64,000 nt of DNA from Pseudomonas viridiflava (GTDB lineage: Bacteria > Pseudomonadota > Gammaproteobacteria > Pseudomonadales > Pseudomonadaceae): assembly GCF_900582625.1 (NCBI RefSeq), contig NZ_UTIQ01000001.1, positions 496,001 through 560,000 of the forward strand. Direction: 5' to 3'. Positions 11,381 to 21,036 of the stretch are shown in pieces; position 1 is the first letter of the stretch, and each line of letters begins with the position of its first letter. The notes under the pieces are model-generated. The model had not been told where the DNA came from. It saw only the letters and a program-made list of their open reading frames with translations, and searched no databases. Both the position numbers and the translations under genes were made by a program.

Positions 11381-12051
11381 TGCCAGACGCCTCGCCCTGC
11401 AACGTGGTGGTTCTGCTGTCCGGTTCGGGCAGCAATCTGCAGGCATTGATCGACGATCTCCACGGCGGTGCTGACGCGCAAGCGCGCAGCCCCGCGCGGA
11501 TTTGCGCCGTCATCTCCAACCGCAGCGACGCCTATGGCCTGGAACGGGCCAAGGCGGCCGGCATCGCCACCCATGTGCTCGACCACACCAGTTTTACCGA
11601 CCGCGAACAGTTCGACACCGCGCTGATGGCGCTGATCGACAGCTGCCAACCGCAGCTGGTGTTGCTGGCCGGTTTCATGCGCATCCTCAGCGGCGCCTTT
11701 GTGCGGCACTACGAAGGGCGCTTGCTGAACATCCATCCTTCCCTGCTCCCCAACTACAAGGGCCTGCATACCCACCAGCGTGCGCTGGATGCTGGCGACC
11801 TCGAGCACGGCTGCACCGTGCACTTTGTAACGGAGGAACTCGACGGAGGGCCTCTGGTCGTACAAGCAGTTGTGCCGGTGCGCTCTGATGACACCGCGCA
11901 AACCCTGGCCAACCGCGTGCACGCCCAGGAACACCAGATTTACCCGCTCGCGGTTCGCTGGTTCGCCACCGGCGACTTGCAACTGACCCGCGAGGGGGCA
12001 ATGCTCCACCAGCAGTTGTTACCGGCCACTGGCCATTTGATTCGAACCTAG
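11380..12051 (+). CDS. purN: Phosphoribosylglycinamide formyltransferase PurN
   Basis: A 223-residue folate-dependent enzyme that formylates glycinamide ribonucleotide with 10-formyltetrahydrofolate. The phosphate-binding loop LLSGSGSNLQALID is at about residues 12-25. The catalytic residues Asn117, His119 (NIHPSLLP) and Asp155 (ELDGGPL) are at the family spacing. The ATG at 11380 shares a base with the purM stop, so the genes are coupled. A longer frame starting inside purM is a shadow. DUF3108 follows eight bases later. Confidence 0.96.
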   Translation: MPDASPCNVVVLLSGSGSNLQALIDDLHGGADAQARSPARICAVISNRSDAYGLERAKAAGIATHVLDHTSFTDREQFDTALMALIDSCQPQLVLLAGFMRILSGAFVRHYEGRLLNIHPSLLPNYKGLHTHQRALDAGDLEHGCTVHFVTEELDGGPLVVQAVVPVRSDDTAQTLANRVHAQEHQIYPLAVRWFATGDLQLTREGAMLHQQLLPATGHLIRT

Positions 12052-12059
12052 GAGACTTT

Positions 12060-12770
12060 ATGCGTCGCGCCTTGCTGTTCGTCCTCGCCGTGCTCACCCT
12101 GCCGGCGCAGGCCCTGGAGCTGAAACCCTTTTCGGCCAGCTACACCGCCGACTGGAAACAGCTTCCCGTTAGCGGCACTGCAGAGCGCAGTCTGCAAAAA
12201 CAAGCAGACGGCCGCTGGTTGCTGAACTTCAAAGCCTCCATGTTGGTGGCCAGCCTTACCGAAGAAAGCGCCTTCCGCATCGACAACAACGCCTTCCTGC
12301 CACAAACCTACCGCTACGAACGCAGCGGCCTGGGCAAGGGCAAATCGGTTGAGTTGGACTTCGACTGGGAAGCCAAGAAAGTCATCGGCAGCGACCGTGG
12401 CGATCAGGTGTCCTTGCCACTCAACCGTGGCGTGCAAGATAAATCCACCTATCAAGTGGTGCTGCAAGCCGACGTCGCAGCCGGCAAAAAAACCATGAGC
12501 TACCAAGTGGTTGATGGCGGCGAAATTGAAACCTACGACTTCCGCGTGCTGGGCGAAGAGAAAGTCGAAACCATGGCCGGCAGCGTCGACGCCATCAAAG
12601 TCGAGCGCGTACGCGACCCGACCCAAAGCAGCCGCAAAACCGTGCTGTGGTTTGCCAAAGATTGGAATTACTTGTTGGTTCGCCTGTATCAGGTCGAGAA
12701 AGACGGCAAGGAATACCAAATCATGCTCAAAGACGGCAGCGTCGATGGCAAGGCAGTAAAGGGCAGTTAA
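12060..12770 (+). CDS. DUF3108 domain-containing periplasmic protein
   Basis: A 236-residue protein with a signal peptide (MRRALLFVLAVLTLPAQALE) and a beta-rich mature part typical of DUF3108: LKPFSASYTADWK at the start, then SFRI-type and VVDGGEIETYDFRVLGEE segments, and a C-terminal KTVLWFAKDWNYLLVRL. The function of the family is unknown; in Pseudomonas it follows purN in the same operon, as here (eight-base gap, AGGAG at 12049-12053). A strong terminator comes right after it. Confidence 0.88.
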   Translation: MRRALLFVLAVLTLPAQALELKPFSASYTADWKQLPVSGTAERSLQKQADGRWLLNFKASMLVASLTEESAFRIDNNAFLPQTYRYERSGLGKGKSVELDFDWEAKKVIGSDRGDQVSLPLNRGVQDKSTYQVVLQADVAAGKKTMSYQVVDGGEIETYDFRVLGEEKVETMAGSVDAIKVERVRDPTQSSRKTVLWFAKDWNYLLVRLYQVEKDGKEYQIMLKDGSVDGKAVKGS

Positions 12771-12786
12771 CGCCTGATCGATTGTG

Positions 12787-12817
12787 AAAAAAGCCCCGCC
12801 TTGTGCGGGGTTTTTTT
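12787..12817 (+). terminator. Rho-independent terminator of the purMN-DUF3108 operon
   Basis: CCCCGC, loop CTTGT, GCGGGG, then seven T. An A-run precedes the stem. It lies 17 bases after the DUF3108 stop. Confidence 0.92.
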
Positions 12818-12849
12818 GTGGGTTGTCCAAACACCCGCGTCTGCCGCAG

Positions 12850-12962
12850 CACTCTGGGTTCCAATCGTCAGACCGCCGCCTGCGCGCGAATGACGGAGGT
12901 CCATTTAATCTCCACCGTCATCCTCGCGAACGCGGCGGTCCGACCATTCGGGATCCAGAATC
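12850..12962. repeat. Inverted pair of the dispersed repeat also arrayed at 28.1-28.5 kb
   Basis: The left arm (from about 12850) contains CGTCAGACCGCCGCCTGCGC and then GCGAATGACGGAGGT. The right arm (about 12914-12962) reads as its inverse: CCGTCATCCTCGCGAACGCG, GCGGTCCGACCATTCGGGAT and CCAGAATC. Both match units of the array at 28.08-28.48 kb with substitutions. Together they make a head-to-head pair capable of a large hairpin. Confidence 0.75.
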
Positions 12963-13162
12963 GTGAAGGTGCCGCCGTATCGCCCCCAAACCTCAATAAC
13001 CACCCACCCCGCAAATCCCCCCAACCACAAAACCCCGTCCTACACCTGTAGGAAAATAATCATTCCAAGACCCTTCCCACAAAACAAACATCACCATCTG
13101 GCAGCAACCTTCAAACCCCTCTTAACTTCCCCGTGCGCCATCCAGCCCACGGAGTCACCGCC

Positions 13163-13435
13163 ATGCCCGCACGCCTCGCCTTGCTATTTTCCCTGTTCAC
13201 CGCCCTACCCGCCCTTGCCGACGGCGGCACCATCCGCTTCGAGGGCCAGATTATTGAAGCCGCCTGCACAGTCACCATCGAGCCCACTAAAACCGCAGCC
13301 AATATCCACGTAACCACCAGCGCCGCAAACGACGCCTGCTCGCGCGGCGCCCCGGCGTTTACAACCCAGGTCGGCTCTCTGGACGGCAGCCAAACCGACC
13401 TCGACAACCCAGTGATCACCATCACCTACAACTAA
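13163..13435 (+). CDS. Small secreted pilin-like protein (90 aa)
   Basis: A 90-residue protein with a signal peptide (MPARLALLFSLFTALPALA) and a mature start DGGTIRFEGQIIEAACTV. The pattern G-x-I-x-F-x-G-x-I-x-x-x-x-C is the hallmark beginning of type 1 fimbrial subunits, and Cys35/Cys59 could form the conserved pilin disulphide. The end, PVITITYN, resembles the last beta strand of pilins. However, typical subunits are about twice as long and no chaperone or usher gene is nearby. It may be a member of a mini-pilin family or a deletion product. Function unknown. Confidence 0.6.
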   Translation: MPARLALLFSLFTALPALADGGTIRFEGQIIEAACTVTIEPTKTAANIHVTTSAANDACSRGAPAFTTQVGSLDGSQTDLDNPVITITYN

Positions 13436-13530
13436 CCGCCACCGCCCTCGCCAAGCCACCGATCTATTTGTATTTGCCAGCGCGCCCGAGCGCTGGTATC
13501 TGTACATGCACACAGTGGTTTGGCGTACCG

Positions 13531-15171
13531 ATGCACTCCCTCGACGATCCCCGTTTCTACTACCTGGCCAACTTTCACAAGGCGCTGGCCTGGCTTGCTG
13601 CGCGCTACAGCGACCTGCTGAGCGCCGACGAGGCGGCCTTTGTGCGCGTGTTTGTCGAGTTGCCGTTGCCCTCGCAAGCGCTGCTCACGCGGATGATCAT
13701 GCGCAAAGGGCCACACTTTCGCGCCAGCAAGCTCAGCTATGAAGAAATCGGCTGCCCGCGCCAGGCCGCCGAGCCGCTGCTGGCCTATGGCTGGGTTCAT
13801 AACGAACACGCGCTGAGCCTCGCCGAGCTGTTTGCCTACCTGCGCAAAGACGAAGTGCTCAATCACTTCGGCGCCTTGCTGCTCACCCGCACGGCCAACA
13901 AGCCGCAGCTGCTGGAACAGCTCGAACAACATTTGCCCGGCGAGCGCCCTTTCAATGAGTGGTGCCCGGCGCTGGACGATCCCTTGTTGACCCTGGCCAT
14001 TGGTGAACTGATCGACCGCCTGCGTCTGATGTTCTTCGGCAATCTGCATCAGGACTGGGTGGAGTTCGTGCTCTCAGACCTAGGCATTTTCCGTTACGAA
14101 CAGGTTGAGCTCAGCGCCGAGTCTCGTGGGTTTACCCGCCGTGAAGACGTCGACACCTATATCCACCTATGGAATTGCCGCCAGCGCTTCGAGGCGGGCG
14201 AGCCGTTGGCCGAGGTGATCGAGCAGATCGCCGAGGTGCACACCGACAACCCGCTGCTTTTGGAGCGACGCGGCAAGCTGCTGTTCCGCATTGGCCAGCA
14301 CTTGGAACGCCTCGGCGAGCTTGAACACGCCTTGGGGTTGTATGGCGTCAGCGGCTACCCGCAGGCGCGGCAGCGGCAAATTCGGGTGCTGGAACGCCTT
14401 AGTGATTTTGAACAGGCCCACGCCCTAGCGCAGCAAGCGGCCGCCGCGCCGGTCAATGATGCCGAGGCGCAGCTGGTGGGCCGCGCGCTCACTCGGCTCA
14501 ATCGGCAGTTGGGCCTGGCCAAAGCCAGCCGGCCGGCGAAGGTGGAAGCCGGGCTGATCGAACTGAGCCTGCCGTTCCATCCTGACTTCAGCGTGGAGCA
14601 ACGCGTGCAACTGCACCTGAGCGAAGACGGCGCGCCGGTGTATTACGTGGAAAACGCGCTGATCTGCAGCCTGTTCGGCTTGCTTTGCTGGCCGGCGATT
14701 TATGCGCCACTGCCGGGCGCGTTTTTCCACCCATTTCATGCCGGGCCCGTGGACTTGCTGCGCGCCGACTTCAGCCAACGCCGCGCCGCGCAGTTCGCCG
14801 ACTGCCTGGACGCCTTGAATTCCGATACCTACCAGCAACGCATCCGCGCCACCTATACCGAAAAGTTCGGCATCCAGTCGCCCTTCGTTTACTGGGGCCT
14901 GCTCAGCGAAGAACTGCTGGACCACGCCCTGCTCTGCCTGCCCGCCGCGCACCTGCGCGCCTGGTTTCAGCGCTTGCTGGGCGACATCAAAGCCAACCGC
15001 GCCGGCATGCCCGACCTGATCCAGTTCTGGCCCGCTGAACAGCGCTACCGCATGATCGAAGTGAAAGGCCCCGGCGACCGCCTGCAAGACAATCAAAAGC
15101 GCTGGCTGGCGTTCTGCGCCGAACACGGTATGCCGGTGGACGTTTGCTACGTGCAATGGAGCGACGCGTGA
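13531..15171 (+). CDS. FAN1-type structure-specific nuclease with VRR-NUC domain
   Basis: A 546-residue nuclease expected to cut branched DNA, as shown for bacterial FAN1 relatives in interstrand crosslink repair. The C-terminal VRR-NUC domain has the full active site: Asp495 (GMPDLIQFW), Glu510 and Lys512 (MIEVKGPGDRLQDNQ) and Gln522. The N-terminal region matches the FAN1 start (FYYLANFHKALAWLAARYSD), and the middle is helical, as in the TPR-like part. The ATG at 13531 (MHSLDDPRF) is preferred over an upstream non-ATG start. Its stop overlaps the GTG of the helicase gene by four bases, so nuclease and helicase are made together. Confidence 0.9.
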   Translation: MHSLDDPRFYYLANFHKALAWLAARYSDLLSADEAAFVRVFVELPLPSQALLTRMIMRKGPHFRASKLSYEEIGCPRQAAEPLLAYGWVHNEHALSLAELFAYLRKDEVLNHFGALLLTRTANKPQLLEQLEQHLPGERPFNEWCPALDDPLLTLAIGELIDRLRLMFFGNLHQDWVEFVLSDLGIFRYEQVELSAESRGFTRREDVDTYIHLWNCRQRFEAGEPLAEVIEQIAEVHTDNPLLLERRGKLLFRIGQHLERLGELEHALGLYGVSGYPQARQRQIRVLERLSDFEQAHALAQQAAAAPVNDAEAQLVGRALTRLNRQLGLAKASRPAKVEAGLIELSLPFHPDFSVEQRVQLHLSEDGAPVYYVENALICSLFGLLCWPAIYAPLPGAFFHPFHAGPVDLLRADFSQRRAAQFADCLDALNSDTYQQRIRATYTEKFGIQSPFVYWGLLSEELLDHALLCLPAAHLRAWFQRLLGDIKANRAGMPDLIQFWPAEQRYRMIEVKGPGDRLQDNQKRWLAFCAEHGMPVDVCYVQWSDA

Positions 15172-17507
15172 TCTATCAGGTGGCCGTGCGCGCCCTCTGC
15201 GAGTTCACCGCCAAACAGGGCGACCTCGACTTGCGCTTCACCCCCTCGCCCACCGCCCAGGAAGGCATCGCCGGGCACATGAGCGTGGTCGCCCGGCGCG
15301 GCTCGGGTTACATCGCCGAGCTGCCGCTGAGCGGCGAGTACGAAGGCCTGCTGGTACGTGGGCGCGCCGATGGCTACAACCCGGACGAGAACCTGCTGGA
15401 AGAAATCAAAACCCACCGCGGCGACATCTCGCGCATTCCGGAAAATCATCGGCTGCTGCATTGGGCGCAGGTAAAGGTGTACGGCGCCCTACTGTGCCGC
15501 GAGTACGAGTTGGAAGAAGTCGACCTCGCCGTGGTTTATTTCAATGTGCTCACCCACAAGGAAACCAGCTTTCGCGAAACCTTCAGCGCCAGCGCCTTGC
15601 AGGCGTTTTTCGAGCTGCATTGTCAGCGCTTTATCACCTGGGCCAAGCAGGAACAGGCGCACCGTATCGAGCGCGACGACAGCCTCGGCCATCTGCGTTT
15701 TCCCCACGCCAGGTTTCGCAGCGGCCAGCGCCAACTGGCGGAAGCGGTGTACCGCGCCGCCCGTGACGGCCACAGCCTGATGGCCCAGGCCACCACCGGC
15801 ATTGGTAAAACCATCGGCACGCTGTTTCCCCAGCTCAAGGCATTTCCCGAGCAGAAACTCGACCGCCTGTTTTTCCTCACCGCGAAAACACCGGGCCGGC
15901 GATTGGCGCTCGATGCACTGGAAACCCTGCGCGCCCAGGAGCCGAAAATCGCCCTGCGCGTGCTCGAACACGTCGCGCGCGATAAAGCCTGCGAGCACCC
16001 CGACAAAGCCTGCCACGGCGATTCCTGTCCGTTGGCCAAAGGCTTCTACGACCGCCTGCCCGCCGCGCGCAAAGCTGCCCTCGACAGCCAGTGGCTGAAC
16101 CAGAACGCCGTTCGCCAGGTGGCCTTGTCGCACGGCATTTGCCCGTACTACCTGAGTCAGGAACTGTGTCGCTGGAGCGACGTGGTGGTCGGCGATTACA
16201 ACTACTACTTCGACATGACCGCCCTGCTCTATGGCCTCACCCAGCTCAACGAATGGAAAGTTACGCTGCTGGTCGACGAAGCCCACAACCTGGTGGAGCG
16301 CGGGCGCGGCATGTACAGCGCCGAGCTGCAGCAAGCGCGTTTCAAGACCATGCGCGGCCTGGCGCCCAAAGCCCTGAAAAGCGTGCTGGACCGGGTAAAC
16401 CGTCACTGGAACCAGCTGCACAAAGACCAGGAAGCGCTGTATCAGGTGTACCCGGCCGCGCCGGACCTGTTCATCATGGCCCTGCAAAAAGCCGTGAGCG
16501 CGATCACCGACCACCTCACCGACCAGCCCACCGGCAACGAAGCCGAACTGCTGCACTTCTACCTCGACGCCATGCTGTTTTGTCGTCTGGCCGAAGTGTT
16601 CGGCCCGCACTCGCTGTTCGACATCAGCCGCCACCTCGGCCCGGGCGGCACCGCGCAATCGACCCTGTGCATTCGCAACGTGGTGCCCGCGCCGTTTCTC
16701 GCGCCGCGTCTGGCTGCGGCGCATAGCTGCACGTTGTTCTCGGCTACGTTAAGCCCGGCCAATTACTACGCCGACCTGCTCGGCCTGCCGGAACACACGC
16801 CCTGGGTGGACGTGGAATCACCGTTTCTGGCCGAGCAGTTGAACGTGCAGGCGGTGAGCAACCTGTCCACCCGCTACGTTGACCGCGAGCGTTCGCTGGC
16901 GCCGATCAGCGCGCTGATGGCCCGCCAGTTTGCCGAACGGCCCGGCAACTATCTGGCGTTTTTCAGCAGCTACGCCTACCTGGAACAGGTGCGCGACGAA
17001 TTTATCGCCGCGCACCCGCTGGTGCCCATCTGGGTGCAATCGCGGCAAATGGACGAAGCCGAACGCCAGCATTTTCTCGACCGTTTCCACGCCGACGGCC
17101 AGGGCATCGGCTTTGCCGTGCTAGGCGGCGCGTTTGGTGAAGGTATCGACCTGCCCGGCAACCGCCTGATAGGCGCCTTTATCGCCACCCTTGGGCTGCC
17201 GCAAATCAACCCGATCAACGAGCAGATCAAGCAACGCATGCAAACGATGTTCGGCAGCGGCTACGACTACACCTACCTGTATCCCGGTTTGCAGAAAGTG
17301 GTGCAGGCAGCGGGCCGCGTGATCCGCACCCAGCAAGACAGTGGCGTGGTGTATTTGATGGACGACCGCTTCAGCCAGGCGGCCGTGCGGCGGTTATTGC
17401 CAACGTGGTGGGAAGTGCAGCGGTGTCGGTTGCCGCCGGTGGACGCAGTGGTTTGTAGGAGCAGCTTCAGCCGCGATGCGGTTGATCCTTACCCAACGGA
17501 CGCATAA
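15168..17507 (+). CDS. ATP-dependent helicase, DinG/XPD type with N-terminal PD-(D/E)XK-like domain
   Basis: A 779-residue superfamily 2 helicase. Residues about 1-190 carry a Cas4/RecB-like nuclease signature (GLLVRGRADGYN... LLEEIKTHRG). Walker A (TTGIGKT) ends at about residue 215, and the DEAH box is at 370-373 (LLVDEAHNLVERGR). Between them, Cys residues in KACEHPDKACHGDSCPL and GICPYYL are spaced like the XPD/DinG 4Fe-4S cluster. The C-terminal motif VVQAAGRVIRTQQDSGVVY is the usual motif VI. GTGA overlap with the FAN1 gene indicates coupled translation and a joint role in repair. Oddity: the last 17 or so residues (CRSSFSRDAVDPYPTDA) are encoded by a REP palindrome, so the ancestral end was probably further left. 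Confidence 0.88.
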   Translation: MIYQVAVRALCEFTAKQGDLDLRFTPSPTAQEGIAGHMSVVARRGSGYIAELPLSGEYEGLLVRGRADGYNPDENLLEEIKTHRGDISRIPENHRLLHWAQVKVYGALLCREYELEEVDLAVVYFNVLTHKETSFRETFSASALQAFFELHCQRFITWAKQEQAHRIERDDSLGHLRFPHARFRSGQRQLAEAVYRAARDGHSLMAQATTGIGKTIGTLFPQLKAFPEQKLDRLFFLTAKTPGRRLALDALETLRAQEPKIALRVLEHVARDKACEHPDKACHGDSCPLAKGFYDRLPAARKAALDSQWLNQNAVRQVALSHGICPYYLSQELCRWSDVVVGDYNYYFDMTALLYGLTQLNEWKVTLLVDEAHNLVERGRGMYSAELQQARFKTMRGLAPKALKSVLDRVNRHWNQLHKDQEALYQVYPAAPDLFIMALQKAVSAITDHLTDQPTGNEAELLHFYLDAMLFCRLAEVFGPHSLFDISRHLGPGGTAQSTLCIRNVVPAPFLAPRLAAAHSCTLFSATLSPANYYADLLGLPEHTPWVDVESPFLAEQLNVQAVSNLSTRYVDRERSLAPISALMARQFAERPGNYLAFFSSYAYLEQVRDEFIAAHPLVPIWVQSRQMDEAERQHFLDRFHADGQGIGFAVLGGAFGEGIDLPGNRLIGAFIATLGLPQINPINEQIKQRMQTMFGSGYDYTYLYPGLQKVVQAAGRVIRTQQDSGVVYLMDDRFSQAAVRRLLPTWWEVQRCRLPPVDAVVCRSSFSRDAVDPYPTDA

Positions 17508-17573
17508 CCGTTTCCAGGAATCGCGGCTAAAGCCGCTCCTACAAGGGTGCGTAGGAGCGGCTTTAGCCGCGAT
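17454..17573. repeat. Cluster of three REP copies
   Basis: A direct copy at 17454-17477 lies inside the 3' end of the helicase gene. An inverted copy at 17520-17543 and a direct copy at 17551-17573 form a REP doublet, separated by only seven bases, between the convergent helicase and HDOD genes. Confidence 0.88.
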
Positions 17574-17584
17574 GCTATTGATCA

Positions 17585-18409
17585 TTACCCAAGCAGCTCC
17601 GCAAACGCCTTGTCCGCTTCCAGTACGGCGGGCAATGCGGCAAACACGGCGTCCAGATCCAGCTCCTCCACCAATGGCCCGCTCAACGAGGCTTTGGCTT
17701 CTTCGGTGGCGCCGCCATGGGCTTTCATGGCTTCGGCAATCAGCACAGCTTGCGCCAGGGTTTTCGCCAGGGGCTGGTCGGCCGGCGCCTGTTGCGGATT
17801 GCCCTGCAGGGCAATGGCGGTCTGAATCAGTTTCGGCAGCTGCCAGCGACGGGCCAGTTCGGCGCCCACTTCCGGGTAGCCGAACCCTAACTGCAAGGTT
17901 TCATTGGCCGCGCGCCCAGCGGCGTTGGCGTGTTTGCTGTTGTTCAGTTGCGGTGCGTATTGCGGCGCGCCGGTTTGAATCAGCAGCTCGCCGATGTTGT
18001 GCATCATGCCGCAGGTGAAGGCGGTGTCGGCATCTTGCCCGGCCTGCTTGGCCAGCAAGCGGCTGATACTGGCGACCTGAAAGCTGTGAATCCAGAACCC
18101 TTTGAGATCGAACGTGGCGTCCGCTTTAAAGGCGCCCGTCACCGCCGAGGCCATCACCAGGGTGCGCAAGGTGTTGAAGCCCAGGCGCGAGGCGGCGTCT
18201 TCGATGCTGGTGGATTCACGTGCGCCGCGATAGCGCGAGGAGTTGGCCAAACGCAGCACTTTGGCAGCGATCACCGGGTCCAGAGAGATATTGCGCGCCA
18301 CGGCGTCCAGGCTGGACGAGGGGCTGTCAAATTGCTGAATCAGTTCCAGGGCCACCTTGGGAATGCTCGGCAGAGCGTGCAGGTCGGCAAACAGCGTTTC
18401 TATATCCAT
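17585..18409 (-). CDS. HDOD domain-containing protein
   Basis: A 274-residue protein whose residues about 5-205 form an HDOD domain, a relative of HD phosphohydrolases without the metal-binding residues, used as a signalling output module. Visible family marks are LPSIPKVALELIQ at the N-terminus, ISLDPVIAAKVLRLANSSRY, GFNTLRTLVMASAV and CGMMHNIGELLI. The start at 18409 (MDIETLF) has a GAGAG ribosome site; the longer frame to 18475 is less likely. Convergent with the helicase gene. The partner and signal are unknown; the family is often tied to second messengers, motility or stress. Confidence 0.85.
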   Translation of the reverse strand: MDIETLFADLHALPSIPKVALELIQQFDSPSSSLDAVARNISLDPVIAAKVLRLANSSRYRGARESTSIEDAASRLGFNTLRTLVMASAVTGAFKADATFDLKGFWIHSFQVASISRLLAKQAGQDADTAFTCGMMHNIGELLIQTGAPQYAPQLNNSKHANAAGRAANETLQLGFGYPEVGAELARRWQLPKLIQTAIALQGNPQQAPADQPLAKTLAQAVLIAEAMKAHGGATEEAKASLSGPLVEELDLDAVFAALPAVLEADKAFAELLG

Positions 18410-18522
18410 GAGCTCACTCTCAGTTAAACGGCGTGTAAGGACAGCATAGGCAAAGTTTTTTCCGCGTACCGACACCGCGTATGGGCCACACCATTGAAGC
18501 TAGCAAGGCGCCGCTGCCTACG

Positions 18523-19404
18523 CTAGCGCTGAATCCGAAAGCCTTTGGGCGACAGCCCCGTGCCGCGCTTGAAGAAGCGCGAAAAATAAGCCGGATCGGA
18601 AAACCCCAAACGGTCAGAGACCTGATTAACGGTCATGGCGCTGTAAACCAGGCAGCGTTTGGCTTCTAAAAGTAGCCGCTGATTGATCATCTGCAACGCC
18701 GATTGCCCGGCCAAACGTCGGCACAGCGCATTCAGGTGGGCGGTGCTGATGTTCAGGGCGCTGGCGTAATGCTCAATTGGCAGGTGTTCGCGGTAATGGG
18801 CTTCGAGCAAACGGGTGAACGCGTCGACATGCTCGCGCCCCCGGTCCGGCCCGTGCGCCAGCGATTGCGCCTGGGCGCGGCGACTCAGCGACACCAGCAA
18901 CACGCTGATCAAAGACTGCAGCATTACATCGCGGCCGCTTTGCTGCTGGTCGTACTCGGCGGCTATCGACTCGAACAGCGCGTCCAGATACCGCCCCTCG
19001 CTGCCGCCCTCGCGGTCGATGGCGAAACAGGCGGGCTGGCGCAGCACCTGGCTTTCCAGCGTGGCGGCCAGTTGTTCAGCCAAGGGTTGCGCCAGGCTCA
19101 GAATGTAGCCCTGCACATCGTCGGAAAAGCGAAAGCCGTGTACGCACAACGCCGGCACCACTTGTACCGAACTGCTGAGCACCTCGGTCAGCGAGCCCTC
19201 GATCTGCAACTGTGCCCGCCCGGATTGCACATACAACAGCTGCACCAGGTCGCCGTGACGGTGCGGTTTGATTTCCCAGTGGTGCAACCGGCTGCGCGCC
19301 GGAATGGTCTCGCAATGAATCAGATCCGGCGTCGGCCAAGCGGCCGTTTCGCCATACAACTTGAACACCGGCACCGCATTTTCAGCAGATTTCAACACAA
19401 CCAT
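18523..19404 (-). CDS. pobR: AraC-family transcriptional regulator PobR
   Basis: A 293-residue AraC/XylS-type activator. The N-terminal part is a cupin-like effector domain (residues about 20-150; HWEIKPHRHGDLVQLLYVQSG is typical) and the C-terminal 100 residues hold two HTH motifs, ending YFSRFFKRGTGLSPKGFR. It is divergent from pobA with a 129-base gap, the classic arrangement in which PobR activates pobA in response to 4-hydroxybenzoate. The frame continues upstream to 19839 through pobA, but ATG 19404 (MVVLKSAENAVPVF) gives the normal size. Confidence 0.88.
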   Translation of the reverse strand: MVVLKSAENAVPVFKLYGETAAWPTPDLIHCETIPARSRLHHWEIKPHRHGDLVQLLYVQSGRAQLQIEGSLTEVLSSSVQVVPALCVHGFRFSDDVQGYILSLAQPLAEQLAATLESQVLRQPACFAIDREGGSEGRYLDALFESIAAEYDQQQSGRDVMLQSLISVLLVSLSRRAQAQSLAHGPDRGREHVDAFTRLLEAHYREHLPIEHYASALNISTAHLNALCRRLAGQSALQMINQRLLLEAKRCLVYSAMTVNQVSDRLGFSDPAYFSRFFKRGTGLSPKGFRIQR

Positions 19405-20718
<1,314 letters not shown>

Positions 20719-21036
20719 TACCCGGTGCGAGGCTGCAACAGATGATTCAGCGCGCTGCGACAGGTGTGTCACTCCCGACGCACCCTCTGCAACCGCCCCG
20801 CACGCCTTGCGCCGCGCTGGCTCGGGCCTCTTAGCCAGGCGCGGGGCTTTGGGCATGTCGCTTGCTGCTACCTTTGCATGCGACGGAAGGATGACTGCAA
20901 GCGGCGACCCATCAGGCTATGGTTGTGTCACCTGTGCAGCGTCTGCCTTGCTCTTAAGCACGACATTCCGGCGCCGATTCATCACAAGAACAAGAGGCCG
21001 ATTCGTCCCGCGACATCGGCCATCGGGAGTCCTGCT
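20719..21036. other. Region between pobA and the sigma-54 activator gene
   Basis: About 320 bases. A hairpin GCGCTGGCT...AGCCAGGCGC lies at 20814-20842 and could slow transcription after pobA, but no T-run follows. The small imperfect palindrome GACAGGTGTGTC is at 20759-20770. The regulator's ribosome site CGGGAG is at 21023-21028. Nothing else is clear. Confidence 0.45.

Noticed and set aside
10202..11446. Long minus-strand ORF (414 aa)
   Set aside because: It is antisense to purM, with shadow-frame composition.
15489..16724. Long minus-strand ORF (411 aa)
   Set aside because: It is antisense to the helicase gene, whose motifs are unmistakable on the plus strand.
20764..21036. N-terminal extension of the sigma-54 activator
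   Set aside because: The extension is Cys/Arg-rich without family resemblance, while ATG 21037 has a good ribosome site and a typical AcoR N-terminus.
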